The position numbers and the translations under genes were made by a program. The notes under the pieces are model-generated. The model made no database searches. It saw only the letters and a program-made list of their open reading frames with translations, and was not told the origin of the DNA. From NCBI RefSeq assembly GCF_003633615.1, contig NZ_RBKU01000001.1:3844001-3908000 (forward strand): 64,000 nucleotides of DNA. The letters run 5' to 3'. This document shows, one piece after another, positions 51,610-61,088 of this stretch. This DNA is from Mucilaginibacter gracilis. GTDB taxonomy: Bacteria > Bacteroidota > Bacteroidia > Sphingobacteriales > Sphingobacteriaceae. Position 1 is the first letter of the stretch; each line of letters begins with the position of its first letter.

Positions 51610-54049
51610 TTTACCGGTGTATAAGGTGGAAAATGATATGATCATTTCCCGCCAGGGCGATATCACGATCTGCTACGAGGTGGAATTGCCCGCTATCTTT
51701 ACCCGCTCGGCGCAGGAATACGAAGCGATGCACCAGGCACGGGTTAAAGCGATCAAAGTATTGTCGCCGTTTACGATCATCCACCAGCAGGACAGGTTTA
51801 TGCGGATGCCTTACAGGGAGCAATTAAGTCCCGGCGATAGCTTCCTGTCTGCCGCCGGGGAAGCTTCCTTTAGCGGCCGCCCTTACCTGGCCCAGCGCTC
51901 CTTCCTGTTCCTGACGAAAATACCCAATGGCCGAAAAGCCGCTTCCAGCGCCAGCTCGGTCTTACTCCGCAAAAGCCCGGTGCCTGTCCAGACCCTTAAC
52001 CCTTTATTCCTGCAAGAGTTCGGGGAAAAGGCAGGTGCCTTTGAGCGCATCCTGCGCGATGGCGGTATCCGGTTGCGCCGCCTGTGCGATGATGAGTTGG
52101 CGGGTACTAAAGGACGTGCCGGTATTTTGGAGAGTTACTGTTTTTTGAGCGGTATGGATGAGCGGCCTATTATTAAGGATGTACAGCTTAAAGATGGTAT
52201 CCGCATTGGGGAAGATCATTGCCAGCTATTTACGCTTTCGGATGCGGAAGACCTGCCCGCGCTTTGTGGCAGCCGGATCGACTATGAGGGTTATAGCACG
52301 GAGCAGACCCGTTTCAGTGTAGGGTTTGCCGCGCCTTTGGGTTTACTGCTGGATACCAACCATATGGTTAACCAGTATATCTTTATTGGTGATGGGCCGA
52401 AAACGCTTAAAGACCTGGAGAAAAAGCGCTTGCGGCTGCAATCCTTATCCGGTTATAGCCGGGAGAATGGTATTGCCCGTGACGCGGTATCTGACTTTTT
52501 GGATGAGGCGATCACTGAGCAAAGGCTGCCGGTCAAAGCGCATATCAATGTACTGACCTGGACGGACAGGGAAAGCGAAAAGCAGGAGATCCGCAACAAA
52601 GTGAGTTCCGCGATGGCGAAACTGGATGCCAATGCCAAACTGGAAACCGATGGCGCAGCGCAGATCTGGTGGGCTGGCCTGCCGGGTAACGCGGCGGACT
52701 TTCCGATGAATGATACATTTGATACATTTTTAGAGCAGGCCGCCTGCTTTTTTAACAGCGATGGCAATTACGCATCGTTGGAAAAAGGATGGCGCTTATC
52801 CGAACGGCTTTACGGCAGGCCCGTACAGGTTGATTTGTTTGATAAGCCAATGCAAACCGGTTTGATCACCAACCGCAATATGTTTGTTTGCGGCGGTTCG
52901 GGTGGCGGTAAATCAATGGTGATGAACCATTTGCTGCGCACCGAGTATGACCGGGGCACCCACTGCGTGACCATCGATATCGGCGGCAGCTATAAAGGGC
53001 TTTGCGATCTATTGGGCGGGTATTACTTTATCTATACCGAGGATAACCCGATCCGCTTCAACCCTTTCTATCTGGCTAAAGGTGAGGTACTGGATACCGA
53101 GAAAAAGGAAAGTTTGAAGAATCTACTGCTGGCGCTTTGGAAAAAAGAGGATGAACCGCATAGCCGCTCAGAATATGTGGCGATCTCCAATGCGATCACT
53201 TTGTATTATGTGCATTTGGCGAAGAACCCACTGATCTTTCCCGGCTTTAATTCCTTTTATGATTTCCTGATGGAAGAATACCTGGAAGTGTTGGAGAACG
53301 GTAAGGTACAGGAGCGCGATTTTTCAATGTCAAACTTCCTTTACGTGCTCAACCCTTATTATAAAGGCGGCGAATTCGATTACCTGCTGAATGCTACGGA
53401 GAATTTGAATATGCTGAACGAGCGCTTTATTGTCTTTGAACTGGACAATATCAAGTCACATCCCATCCTATTCCCGGTGGTCACCATCATCATTATGGAA
53501 ATGTTTATCTCCAAGATGCGCAAGCTCAAAGGCCAGCGTAAATTGCTGGCCATTGATGAGGCATGGGTGGCCATCGCCAAGGCGGGTATGGCAGGATTTG
53601 TTAAGTTTCTCTACAAAACGATCCGTAAATTCAACGGTATCGCCGCTTTAATTACCCAGGAAGTGGACGACCTGCTCAGTTCGCCGATCATTAAGGAAAC
53701 GGTCATTAACCTGTCGGATACCAAGCTGCTGCTGGATATGCGCAAGTTCATGAACAAGTTCGATAAGTTGCAGGAAGTATTAGGCCTATCCGCCAAAGCT
53801 AAAGCGATGGTCTTATCCCTGAACAAAGCCAATGAACCCGGCCGGGTGTACCGCGAGGTGTTTATCGACCAGGGCGGGCAAGACCTGAAGGTCTACCGTA
53901 ACGAGCTATCCGTACCCGAATATTTGTGCTACACCACGGAAGAAGATGAAATGATCCGGGTACAGGAATACGCCAAAAAATACGGCAGTATGGCTGAGGG
54001 GATCAAAGCTCTGGCCGAAGTGATCGAACAAGAACGTCAAACCAAATAA
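51584..54049 (+). CDS. traG: Conjugation ATPase TraG (VirB4-like)
   Basis: An 821-residue cytoplasmic ATPase that powers assembly of the mating channel. Walker A CGGSGGGKSMVM lies near residue 438 and Walker B KLLAIDEAWVAI near residue 655. Downstream are the VirB4-type ITQEVDDLLSSP and DTKLLLDMRKFMN segments. The start is uncertain between ATG 51584 and ATG 51590 (MVDIANNLPVYKV). All core ATPase motifs are intact. Confidence 0.94.
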   Translation: MMMVDIANNLPVYKVENDMIISRQGDITICYEVELPAIFTRSAQEYEAMHQARVKAIKVLSPFTIIHQQDRFMRMPYREQLSPGDSFLSAAGEASFSGRPYLAQRSFLFLTKIPNGRKAASSASSVLLRKSPVPVQTLNPLFLQEFGEKAGAFERILRDGGIRLRRLCDDELAGTKGRAGILESYCFLSGMDERPIIKDVQLKDGIRIGEDHCQLFTLSDAEDLPALCGSRIDYEGYSTEQTRFSVGFAAPLGLLLDTNHMVNQYIFIGDGPKTLKDLEKKRLRLQSLSGYSRENGIARDAVSDFLDEAITEQRLPVKAHINVLTWTDRESEKQEIRNKVSSAMAKLDANAKLETDGAAQIWWAGLPGNAADFPMNDTFDTFLEQAACFFNSDGNYASLEKGWRLSERLYGRPVQVDLFDKPMQTGLITNRNMFVCGGSGGGKSMVMNHLLRTEYDRGTHCVTIDIGGSYKGLCDLLGGYYFIYTEDNPIRFNPFYLAKGEVLDTEKKESLKNLLLALWKKEDEPHSRSEYVAISNAITLYYVHLAKNPLIFPGFNSFYDFLMEEYLEVLENGKVQERDFSMSNFLYVLNPYYKGGEFDYLLNATENLNMLNERFIVFELDNIKSHPILFPVVTIIIMEMFISKMRKLKGQRKLLAIDEAWVAIAKAGMAGFVKFLYKTIRKFNGIAALITQEVDDLLSSPIIKETVINLSDTKLLLDMRKFMNKFDKLQEVLGLSAKAKAMVLSLNKANEPGRVYREVFIDQGGQDLKVYRNELSVPEYLCYTTEEDEMIRVQEYAKKYGSMAEGIKALAEVIEQERQTK

Positions 54050-54061
54050 ACATCAACAATT

Positions 54062-54436
54062 ATGAAAAAGTATGTTTTAATAGCTGCGATAGCCATAGTA
54101 AGCCTATCCGGCTGTGGCAACGATCCGATCAAAAATTTCATATCCGGCACCTATGTTAAAAGTGTGAGCGGAGAATACAGTACCGTCAGTGATACGCTAA
54201 CCGTTAGTACCACCGGTACCGACCTGCACTATACGATTGCCCGCCGTGCGGCGTATGTGGCCATCCGGAATGGCAAGAAACAGCCCACCAAACACAAAAC
54301 GGAAACTTTGTCCGGTGTTTACGACCCGCAAACGCACATCTTGCAGGAAATGGTCAAAGGGCGAACGCTCACATTTGACCCCGAAAAACAAACACTCACC
54401 GTAGGCAGCAAGGGCATCTACCACAAAATTCACTAA
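54062..54436 (+). CDS. Small lipoprotein between traG and traI
   Basis: A 124-residue lipoprotein with lipobox VSLSGC (C19). The mature part is predicted beta-rich (TYVKSVSGEYSTVSDTLTVSTTGTD, LTFDPEKQTLTVGSKG). It lies 12 bp after traG. Small lipoproteins in this position of conjugation operons can be channel parts or entry-exclusion proteins, but nothing in the sequence settles it. Confidence 0.75.
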   Translation: MKKYVLIAAIAIVSLSGCGNDPIKNFISGTYVKSVSGEYSTVSDTLTVSTTGTDLHYTIARRAAYVAIRNGKKQPTKHKTETLSGVYDPQTHILQEMVKGRTLTFDPEKQTLTVGSKGIYHKIH

Positions 54437-54491
54437 AATTTATTTACCAATCCCTCGCCCCCTTTAGGGGGCCGGGGGCTAACAATTACCG

Positions 54492-54515
54492 CCCGAGCCG
54501 CAATTGCGGTTCGGG
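54492..54515. other. Strong hairpin before traI
   Basis: CCCGAGCCGC-aatt-GCGGTTCGGG forms a 10-bp stem with one G-T pair. It lies 19 bp upstream of traI in a GC-rich gap that also holds CCCCCTTTAGGGGG. It could lower tra readthrough or stabilise a processed end. Confidence 0.5.
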
Positions 54516-54534
54516 GGAAAGGGGGCATTTTTTT

Positions 54535-55218
54535 ATGAAACCAAAATATATGGTCATCCTGCCGCTTTCGGCGATGATGCTGTTCGTGTCCCTGCCGGAA
54601 AAGGCAGACGCGCAATTCGCTATCGCCGAAGTGATCAAGGCAGCGATCAAAAAGGTGGTCAAGGCCATCGACCTCAAAGTACAGCGACTGCAAAACCAGA
54701 CCATCTGGCTACAGAACGCGCAAAAAGCCATCGAGAACCAGTTATCCAAACTGAAGCTCGATGAAATATCAGGCTGGTCGCAAAAGCAAAAAGACCTGTA
54801 CGAAAAGTACTATAAAGAGTTACAGGCGGTCAAATCATTGATCCGGTATTACCAGCGTATCCGCGACGTGACCGAAACACAAACCACGCTGGTCAGCCAG
54901 TATAACCACGCCTGGGGCCTGCTCAGGCAGGATCAGCATTTCAGCAGCACCGAGTTGGAACACATGCAGGGCGTTTACAGCGGTATCCTGAAAGAGAGCG
55001 TCAAGAACCTGGATGAGATCATGCTGCTCATCAGTTCCTTTAAAACTCAGATGAGCGATGAAAAGCGACTGGAGCTGATCGATGCGGCGGCTAAACGTAT
55101 GGATACCAATTGCAGCGATCTCAAGCGCTTCAATACGGAAAACTTTACGCTCAGTCTTCACCGGGCAAAAGACGAAAACGAATTATTGACCTTAAAAAAC
55201 TATTATGGCATCCATTAA
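54535..55218 (+). CDS. traI: Conjugative transposon protein TraI
   Basis: A 227-residue secreted protein (signal ending SLPEKADAQ) that is almost all coiled coil (KVQRLQNQTIWLQNAQKAIENQL). It has the family motif MSDEKRLELIDAAAKRM near the C-terminus. By gene order it is TraI of the CTnDOT type, a VirB5-like channel part. It overlaps the next gene by 14 bp. Two further proteins of the same plan follow. Confidence 0.82.
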   Translation: MKPKYMVILPLSAMMLFVSLPEKADAQFAIAEVIKAAIKKVVKAIDLKVQRLQNQTIWLQNAQKAIENQLSKLKLDEISGWSQKQKDLYEKYYKELQAVKSLIRYYQRIRDVTETQTTLVSQYNHAWGLLRQDQHFSSTELEHMQGVYSGILKESVKNLDEIMLLISSFKTQMSDEKRLELIDAAAKRMDTNCSDLKRFNTENFTLSLHRAKDENELLTLKNYYGIH

Positions 55219-55837
55219 ACAGAAAGGTCTATTGACCAGGGGTTTGGGGCTTGTATCCTGCCTCCTGATTCTTGGCTCTTGCGCGAGAGCGCAAACCTGG
55301 GCGGAATGGTGGTCGCAGAAAAAAACGCAGATCAGCTATCTCGGACAACAGATCGCAGCCTTACAGGTCTATGCCAGCTATTTAAAAAAGGGTTACGATA
55401 TTTCCCAGCATGGTTTAGGCGTGATCGGTGACTGGAAAGACGGCGAATTTAGCTTGCATCGTGGCTATTATAATTCTTTAAAGACCGTAAACCCGCGAAT
55501 TAAAGATAATCCGAAAGCCAGCGCCATTGAGGAATACCTGCAAGCGATTCCGGGACTGTTTGACCAGGTGCTGAAGTTGTCCGGCCTGTCCGCTGATAAC
55601 CGACAGTATATCGGTTCGGTTAGGGATAAAATGCTGACCGAATGCGACCGGGATGTTTCGGAACTGCAACTGGTTATGACCTCGGGTAAGACCGAAATGA
55701 CGGATGATGAACGACTGAAGCGGTTAGATCAGTTATACGACGCGGCGCAGGATAAATACCGTTTTACACAACATTTCTGCAATCAAGTCAGGTTGTTGGT
55801 TTTGGAGACAGAAAGGAGGCTGTATGAAGTGCCTTAA
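55205..55837 (+). CDS. TraI-like paralogue 2
   Basis: A 210-residue exported helical protein; the signal sequence ends near SCARAQ, and the cysteine before ARAQ could be a lipid site (LGSC). It shares with TraI the C-terminal motif, here MTDDERLKRLDQLYDAAQDK, and a similar length. It is translationally coupled to its neighbours on both sides (14-bp overlaps). It may be a second VirB5-like part of the mating channel. Confidence 0.75.
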   Translation: MASIKQKGLLTRGLGLVSCLLILGSCARAQTWAEWWSQKKTQISYLGQQIAALQVYASYLKKGYDISQHGLGVIGDWKDGEFSLHRGYYNSLKTVNPRIKDNPKASAIEEYLQAIPGLFDQVLKLSGLSADNRQYIGSVRDKMLTECDRDVSELQLVMTSGKTEMTDDERLKRLDQLYDAAQDKYRFTQHFCNQVRLLVLETERRLYEVP

Positions 55838-56453
55838 AGTACTGCTGGTAGTGTTTGTTTCGGCTTTCAGTTTTGAACGTTCTTCCGCTCAATCCTATGA
55901 GGTGCAGCAATTGATCCTGGATGTGGAGAAGCTGGCGCAGTTCAAAGGCATCCTCAAACAGATGTACGACGGCTACAGCATTCTAACACAGGGTTATGGC
56001 ACCGTAAAGAACCTGACACAAGGCAATTTCAGTTTGCACCAGGTCTTTTTGGATGGTTTGTTACAGGTCAGCCCGGAAGTACGGAAGTATGCCCGGATTG
56101 CGGATATCATCAGCGATGAAAGCCATATCGTATCTGAATACAAAAAAGCCTATAGCCGCTTTCAAAATAGCGGCAGGTTCAGTTTGGATGAGCTGGACTA
56201 TATGGGCAAGGTCTACGGGCAATTGAACAAGGCGGCCTTAGCCGACTTGGAAGAACTGGCGAATGTCATTACCGCCGGGAAGCTGCGCATGTCGGATGAT
56301 GAGCGGCTGAACGCCATTGACCGGATCTATGCGGATACCAATAACAAGCTGCAATTCCTGCGGGCCTTTAACCGCAAGGCTGGTTTGCTCCAGGCGAACC
56401 GGCAGCGGGAAGCAGATCAATTACAAACCCTTAAAAATATGTATCATGAGTGA
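55824..56453 (+). CDS. TraI-like paralogue 3 (often labelled TerB family)
   Basis: A 209-residue exported helical protein with signal ending ERSSAQ and the motif MSDDERLNAIDRIYADTNNK. Such genes in ICEs are sometimes called TerB family tellurite resistance proteins, but nothing here supports tellurite resistance. Shared motif, length and position make it a paralogue of the two genes before it. It overlaps traJ by 8 bp. Confidence 0.75.
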   Translation: MKCLKVLLVVFVSAFSFERSSAQSYEVQQLILDVEKLAQFKGILKQMYDGYSILTQGYGTVKNLTQGNFSLHQVFLDGLLQVSPEVRKYARIADIISDESHIVSEYKKAYSRFQNSGRFSLDELDYMGKVYGQLNKAALADLEELANVITAGKLRMSDDERLNAIDRIYADTNNKLQFLRAFNRKAGLLQANRQREADQLQTLKNMYHE

Positions 56454-57582
56454 TTTGGCAAACAGCCTGACGGGCTTGCAGCCCGTTTTGGATAATGTGT
56501 ACAAAGAGATGCTGCCGCAATGCGGCAAACTCATCAGCGTGGCCAGCAGCCTGGCGGGCTTCGGGGCGCTTTGGTATATCGCCATCCGGGTATGGCGGCA
56601 AATCGCCAGCGCCGAGGCTATTGACTTCTTTCCTTTATTGCGGCCTTTCGCTTTGGGGCTGGCTATCCTGCTTTTTCAGTCGGTGGTCATCCCGGTCATG
56701 AACGGGATTTTACAGCCTATTGTCGTGGCAACCGGGGATATGGTCAAAAGCTCGAATACAGCGGTGGCACAATTGCTGAAGCAAAAGGAAGATGCCATCA
56801 AACACTCATCGGCTTACCAGATGTACGAGGGCACTGACGGGAATGGCGACCAGGATCGCTGGTATCGGTATTCGCATCCGGACGATCCCGATCATACCAA
56901 TGAGGGAGTTTTCGAGGGTATCGGCAACGATGTGAAATTCTGGCTGGCCAAGCAGAATTATGCGTTCCGCAACAGTATCAAGCAATGGTTATCGGAGGTA
57001 CTGGAAGTGCTTTACGCCGCTTCATCGCTGTGTATCAATACGCTGCGTACTTTCTTTTTGATCGTGCTGGCTATCATCGGGCCGCTTGTCCTGGGCTTTT
57101 CAGTATTCGACGGCTTGCAGAACAGTCTGGTGCAATGGCTGGCGCGCTATATCAACGTGTTCTTATGGCTGCCGGTCGCCAACATCTTCGGCAGCATCAT
57201 CGGTAAGGTACAGGAAAATATGTTGCGTTTGGATATCGCGCAGATCAATGCTGCCGGGGACACCTTCTTTAGCCCTACCGACACGGCCTATTGCGTTTTC
57301 CTGCTCATCGGTATTGTGGGCTATTTCTCGGTGCCGACCGTGGCGGGTTATATCGTCCACGCGCAGGGCGGCAACGGTATGCTGCAACGCATTACCAGCC
57401 TGACCGCTTCCGGTGCCACCATCGTGAGTAGCACCGCCAGCAGTTTGGGCAGTGCCGGTGCCCAGCGCATGGGGCGCGGCTTAACCAATATTGCTAATCT
57501 ACCTAAAAACGTCATGGAGGGCTATAATGGCAGTGGTCAATCCGGCAATGATTATCAAAAAAGTAAACTGAAAGGAGACTAA
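56446..57582 (+). CDS. traJ: Conjugative transposon protein TraJ (VirB6-like)
   Basis: Start taken at ATG 56446 (MSDLANSLTGLQPVLDNVYKEM), because the earlier frame from 56317 lies inside the previous gene. The 378-residue polytopic membrane protein has at least five helices (for example FALGLAILLFQSVVIPVM, TFFLIVLAIIGPLVLGFSVF, YCVFLLIGIVGYFSVPTVAGYI). It is the VirB6-like channel component. The next gene, traK, starts 4 bp downstream. Confidence 0.9.
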   Translation: MSDLANSLTGLQPVLDNVYKEMLPQCGKLISVASSLAGFGALWYIAIRVWRQIASAEAIDFFPLLRPFALGLAILLFQSVVIPVMNGILQPIVVATGDMVKSSNTAVAQLLKQKEDAIKHSSAYQMYEGTDGNGDQDRWYRYSHPDDPDHTNEGVFEGIGNDVKFWLAKQNYAFRNSIKQWLSEVLEVLYAASSLCINTLRTFFLIVLAIIGPLVLGFSVFDGLQNSLVQWLARYINVFLWLPVANIFGSIIGKVQENMLRLDIAQINAAGDTFFSPTDTAYCVFLLIGIVGYFSVPTVAGYIVHAQGGNGMLQRITSLTASGATIVSSTASSLGSAGAQRMGRGLTNIANLPKNVMEGYNGSGQSGNDYQKSKLKGD

Positions 57583-57586
57583 GACC

Positions 57587-58204
57587 ATGTTCAAACAACT
57601 TAAAAATATCGATACGGCTTTTCAGCATATCAAGCGATTCAGCTATTTGCTCATCGCGGCCTGCGTTCTGATCACCTGTTTTGCCGTCTATCAAAGCTAC
57701 CGCTCATCGGAGAGTTACCGCAGCCATATCTATATCCTGGCCAACGGCAAGGCGCTGGAAGCCTATGCGGCCGACCGGAAAGATAATATACCCGTGGAGC
57801 TGCGCGATCATATCCGCATGTTCCACCAGTATTTCTTCAACCTCGATCCGGATGAAAAGCAGGTACAGGAGACGGTAACGAAAGCTTTGTATTTGGCCGA
57901 TGGAAGCGCTAAAACGGCTTATGACAACCTGCGGGAAAGCAACTTTTATTCCGGCCTGGTATCGGGGAATATCTCACAGCAAGTACAAGTGGACAGTGTG
58001 CAGCTGGATATGAACCAGTATCCTTTTTACTTCAAGTGCTATGCTACCGAAAAACTGATCCGCACGAGCGGAACGGTGAACCGCAGCCTGGTCACACAGG
58101 GATTTGCCCGCAATGTATCCCGCAGCGATAATAACCCGCACGGGTTCCTGATTGAAAAATGGGAAACATTGGAAAACAAGGACATCAGCACGAAAAGTCA
58201 GTAG
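57587..58204 (+). CDS. traK: Conjugative transposon protein TraK (VirB8-like)
   Basis: A 205-residue protein with one N-terminal membrane helix (FSYLLIAACVLITCFAVYQSY) and a periplasmic NTF2-like domain (about 50-190). It contains FHQYFFNLDPDEKQV and VQLDMNQYPFYFKCYATEKLIR, which match TraK of CTnDOT-type ICEs. It would nucleate the channel beside TraM and TraJ. Confidence 0.91.
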   Translation: MFKQLKNIDTAFQHIKRFSYLLIAACVLITCFAVYQSYRSSESYRSHIYILANGKALEAYAADRKDNIPVELRDHIRMFHQYFFNLDPDEKQVQETVTKALYLADGSAKTAYDNLRESNFYSGLVSGNISQQVQVDSVQLDMNQYPFYFKCYATEKLIRTSGTVNRSLVTQGFARNVSRSDNNPHGFLIEKWETLENKDISTKSQ

Positions 58205-58206
58205 CC

Positions 58207-58432
58207 ATGTGGAAGTTCAGTAAAAAATCAAAAAAAGCCGCTTAGTCAGCGTAGCGAAGCGGTTGCCCAAAGACTGGCGGATCGCATAATCAATTACCAG
58301 TTACGTGTTGCCCGCTATTTGTCGCGCAAAACGCAGTACTGGGATAAAGCTTCCAAGCTGATCGCCCTGCTCTTATTCTGCCTGGCCTTCGGCGGGGCCA
58401 GCCTTTGGCTGCTGATACGGGCCATTTATTAA
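58207..58432 (+). pseudogene. traL: traL, split by a 1-nt frameshift in an A7 run
   Basis: The ATG at 58207 reads 12 codons (MWKFSKKSKKAA) to a TAG. Removing one A from the A7 run at 58230-58236 restores a 75-codon ORF: after MWKFSKKSKK it continues PLSQRSEAVAQRLADRII and has a membrane helix ALLLFCLAFGGASLWLLI, ending at 58432. Position between traK and traM, size and single helix fit TraL. No alternative start exists in the long frame near the 5' end. Transcript slippage on the A runs could still make full-length protein. A sequencing error is also possible. Confidence 0.7.
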
Positions 58433-58462
58433 TTATTAAACAAATATCAATTCAATAACATT

Positions 58463-59521
58463 ATGGAACAACAAACCATTCAATTCAGGCGGAAGCGCAA
58501 ATTCCTGCTTTTCCTGCCTTTGTTTTTGATACCTTTTATTGCCCTCATCTTCTACGCGATGGGCGGCGGCCAGGGCGGTCAGCAAACCGCTGCTGTTCAA
58601 AAAGGCATCAACGCCAGTTTACCAGGTGCCACCTTTGAAAAGGGCAAAGCACCGGAGGACAAATTCAGCCTGTACGAAAAGCAAAAGCGGGATTCGATAA
58701 ACGCCAAACAGCATGATGCGTCCGGCTTTATTTCCGGGATGGGTTTTGATACGGCGCGTTTGTCGTCCAGCCCGAAGCCGGAAGAAAGTGTGGCGCAGAT
58801 CAATCAAAAACTGGCGCGGATCAACCGGGAAGTGAACAGGCCTGCTGCGCCCGTAAACTACAGTGAGCGTAGCAATTCTACGGATGCGCAAACTGAAAAA
58901 TTGCAGCAAATGGTGGAGGCCTTGAAGAAAAGCAATACTGAAGACCCGGAACTCAAACAAATCGATGGGCTGATGAATAAGCTGCTTGACCTGCAACATC
59001 CTGAACGGGTTTCGGCCAAATTGAAGCAGCGGCCGGATAGCCTCAGCCGGGAAGATACGGCTTTCAAAGCGATACCAGCCATCATTGACGGCAACCAAAA
59101 AGTCGCGCCAGGCGGCGTGGTTAAGCTTCGCCTTTCGGATACCATTCACCTGGGTAAATTGATTATCCCTAAAGGGCAGCTTTTGTTTGGGGCGTGCAGC
59201 ATTACCAACCAGCGGCTGTTGCTGGATATTCGGAACATTCGCCTTGGAACGGCCATTATCCCGGTCAACCTGACCGTGTTCTCTCTGGATGGGTTGACGG
59301 GCATTAATGCCCCGGAAGCAGAACTGGGCGAAGCGGCAGGCAATGGCACAGCTAACGCCTTATCGGGTATGCAGTTCCTGTCGATGGATCAAAGTATAGG
59401 CACCCAGGCCGCAACGGCAGGTATCTCCGCCGCGACGGGGCTGCTGTCCAAAAAGGTTAAAAAGATCCGGGTCAAATTGAAAGGCGGCGTAACGGTACTG
59501 CTTAGGGTAAATAAATCTTAA
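58463..59521 (+). CDS. traM: Conjugative transposon protein TraM (VirB10-like)
   Basis: A 352-residue protein with a cytoplasmic basic start, one membrane helix (LLFLPLFLIPFIALIFYAMGG), a long disordered periplasmic linker (about 45-200) and a C-terminal beta-rich domain. The C-terminal domain contains PAIIDGNQKVAPGGVVKLRLSD and IPKGQLLFGACSITNQRLLLDI. This is the TraM/VirB10 pattern, spanning the envelope. traN normally follows in CTnDOT-type operons but is not next here. Confidence 0.91.
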   Translation: MEQQTIQFRRKRKFLLFLPLFLIPFIALIFYAMGGGQGGQQTAAVQKGINASLPGATFEKGKAPEDKFSLYEKQKRDSINAKQHDASGFISGMGFDTARLSSSPKPEESVAQINQKLARINREVNRPAAPVNYSERSNSTDAQTEKLQQMVEALKKSNTEDPELKQIDGLMNKLLDLQHPERVSAKLKQRPDSLSREDTAFKAIPAIIDGNQKVAPGGVVKLRLSDTIHLGKLIIPKGQLLFGACSITNQRLLLDIRNIRLGTAIIPVNLTVFSLDGLTGINAPEAELGEAAGNGTANALSGMQFLSMDQSIGTQAATAGISAATGLLSKKVKKIRVKLKGGVTVLLRVNKS

Positions 59522-59524
59522 CGG

Positions 59525-60802
59525 ATGGTAAGCAGTAGTTATGCCGCGGGGGTTATCAGCCAGTTGGAAGACGCCCAGGATGTGGGCTTCTCGCATGTGG
59601 TCTTTGAACTGTATGCGGATGATCGCACGATGCAGCCGCATCACTGGCAGGTTTTCGAAACGATGGGTGCCGCACAAGAGCAACGGCAGGCCTTAGCGGA
59701 TAAAGGCGGCTGGTCTGGTCATGACGACCGACATATTTATTGCTGGCCAATAGACCGCCTGCTCGAAGAATTACAAACAACTCATTCATTAAACAATAGA
59801 CAAGCTATGAATCTGAACAATCTGGAAGATATCAAAAAAGAAGTGGCGAACCTGGGGTTCAGCCAGCAGAGTATTGACCAACTGGAACCGCAGATGCGGA
59901 CAGGTACCGGTTATTTTAACGTTCGGGAACAGTTGCCCGGTGACAACGGGCTACCCGTCGATCTGACCCTGCATTTGCGCAAATCGAACGAATCGGAATA
60001 TTATAACCTGAACAAGTTTGAAGCGGTCGCGGGTAAGATACCGCCCGTGGTGCCAGGGCAGCAGTATATGGTCATATCGGAGAATAAGGATAACCCGGAA
60101 AGGCCGCTGGTCAAAGCTTTTGACAGTGGCTATGAGGCCATTGAGTTCTTTAAAAAGCAAAAAGGCAACAGTGAACTGGCCATAGGCGAAAGCCCGGAAG
60201 CTAAACAGAACCTGGCCAGTAAAGAGCAGGGAACAGTCAATTACGTGAACAATGATTTTAAACAGGCCTATTTCGGCAGCGCCGTGAGCCAGACCTTTTA
60301 CGTGCAGAAAGGTGTCGGTTTTAGCGCCCAGCAAGCGGCCAATATGGTGCAGGGCCGCACGGTACACCGGGATAATATGCTCAATCCGAACAGCGGCGAG
60401 ACTTACCGCGCCTGGATCAATCTGGATCAGGGCATACCTAAAGACGATCACGGCAATTACAAGCTGAAACAAATGAACGATCCCAATTTCGGTTTTGACC
60501 TGGATAAGACCCTGAACAAGTTTAAGATCAAGGAATTGGCCGATCCCGCGCAAAAAGCCGCCATCGTGCAGGGTATTAAAAACGGCGATCGTATCGAAGT
60601 AACTGTAACCGGCAAGGACAATAAAGAGCAAAAAGTACTACTGGAAGCCCAGCCCCGCTATAAAACGATGGATTTCTATAGCGGCAAAGGCGATAAATTA
60701 AAACGCGAACTGTTCCAGAAAGCGCCATCCCAAAACCTTGACCTCGGAAAAGACAGAGGTAAGTCCAAAGACAAAGGCGAAGATATGGGCATGAGCATTT
60801 AA
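59525..60802 (+). CDS. ICE accessory protein with DUF3945-like repeats
   Basis: A 425-residue soluble protein. The first 94 residues look like a separate small domain (VVFELYADDRTMQPHHWQVFETMG). The second part from MNLNNLEDIKKEVANLGFSQQ (59807) could be an internal start. The last 170 residues carry the DUF3945-like pattern: FYVQKGVGFSAQQAANMVQGRTVHRD, then YRAWINLDQ, then LNKFKIKELADP and YKTMDFYSG. Such proteins are common in Bacteroidota ICEs and are suspected to interact with DNA or topoisomerase-like partners. It begins 3 bp after traM. Confidence 0.7.
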   Translation: MVSSSYAAGVISQLEDAQDVGFSHVVFELYADDRTMQPHHWQVFETMGAAQEQRQALADKGGWSGHDDRHIYCWPIDRLLEELQTTHSLNNRQAMNLNNLEDIKKEVANLGFSQQSIDQLEPQMRTGTGYFNVREQLPGDNGLPVDLTLHLRKSNESEYYNLNKFEAVAGKIPPVVPGQQYMVISENKDNPERPLVKAFDSGYEAIEFFKKQKGNSELAIGESPEAKQNLASKEQGTVNYVNNDFKQAYFGSAVSQTFYVQKGVGFSAQQAANMVQGRTVHRDNMLNPNSGETYRAWINLDQGIPKDDHGNYKLKQMNDPNFGFDLDKTLNKFKIKELADPAQKAAIVQGIKNGDRIEVTVTGKDNKEQKVLLEAQPRYKTMDFYSGKGDKLKRELFQKAPSQNLDLGKDRGKSKDKGEDMGMSI

Positions 60803-60858
60803 GCTGCGCTTAATCACTAAAAAACGAATCAATAAATATTAACCCTAAAATTAAATTC

Positions 60859-61041
60859 ATGAACACATTTGAAAAATTGAAAGCAATGGTAAACGCTGCT
60901 GAAACCGACGCAGTGAAATTCTACGGCAAAGGTAACCAATCGGCAGGTGTAAGACTGCGCAAAGCCTGTATGGAGATCAAGAACCTGGCCCACGGCTGCC
61001 GGGCGGAGATCACCGGATTAAAGCACAAAGCGAAAAAATAA
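60859..61041 (+). CDS. Histone H1-like (Hc1-type) DNA-binding protein
   Basis: A 60-residue basic protein with MNTFEKLKAMVNAAETDAVKFYGKGN followed by VRLRKACMEIKNLAHGCRAEITGLKHKAKK. This is the small Hc1-like family widespread in Bacteroidota, which compacts DNA. An ICE-borne copy could bind incoming or silenced element DNA. It ends before a terminator at 61089. Confidence 0.85.
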   Translation: MNTFEKLKAMVNAAETDAVKFYGKGNQSAGVRLRKACMEIKNLAHGCRAEITGLKHKAKK

Positions 61042-61088
61042 TCGCTTAGTATTACCGCTAAGATCCTGAAGATAGCTACAAATGTCCG

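Noticed and set aside
55824..56453. Tellurite resistance TerB protein
   Set aside because: Exported helical protein in the tra operon sharing motifs with TraI; no TerB metal-binding residues seen.
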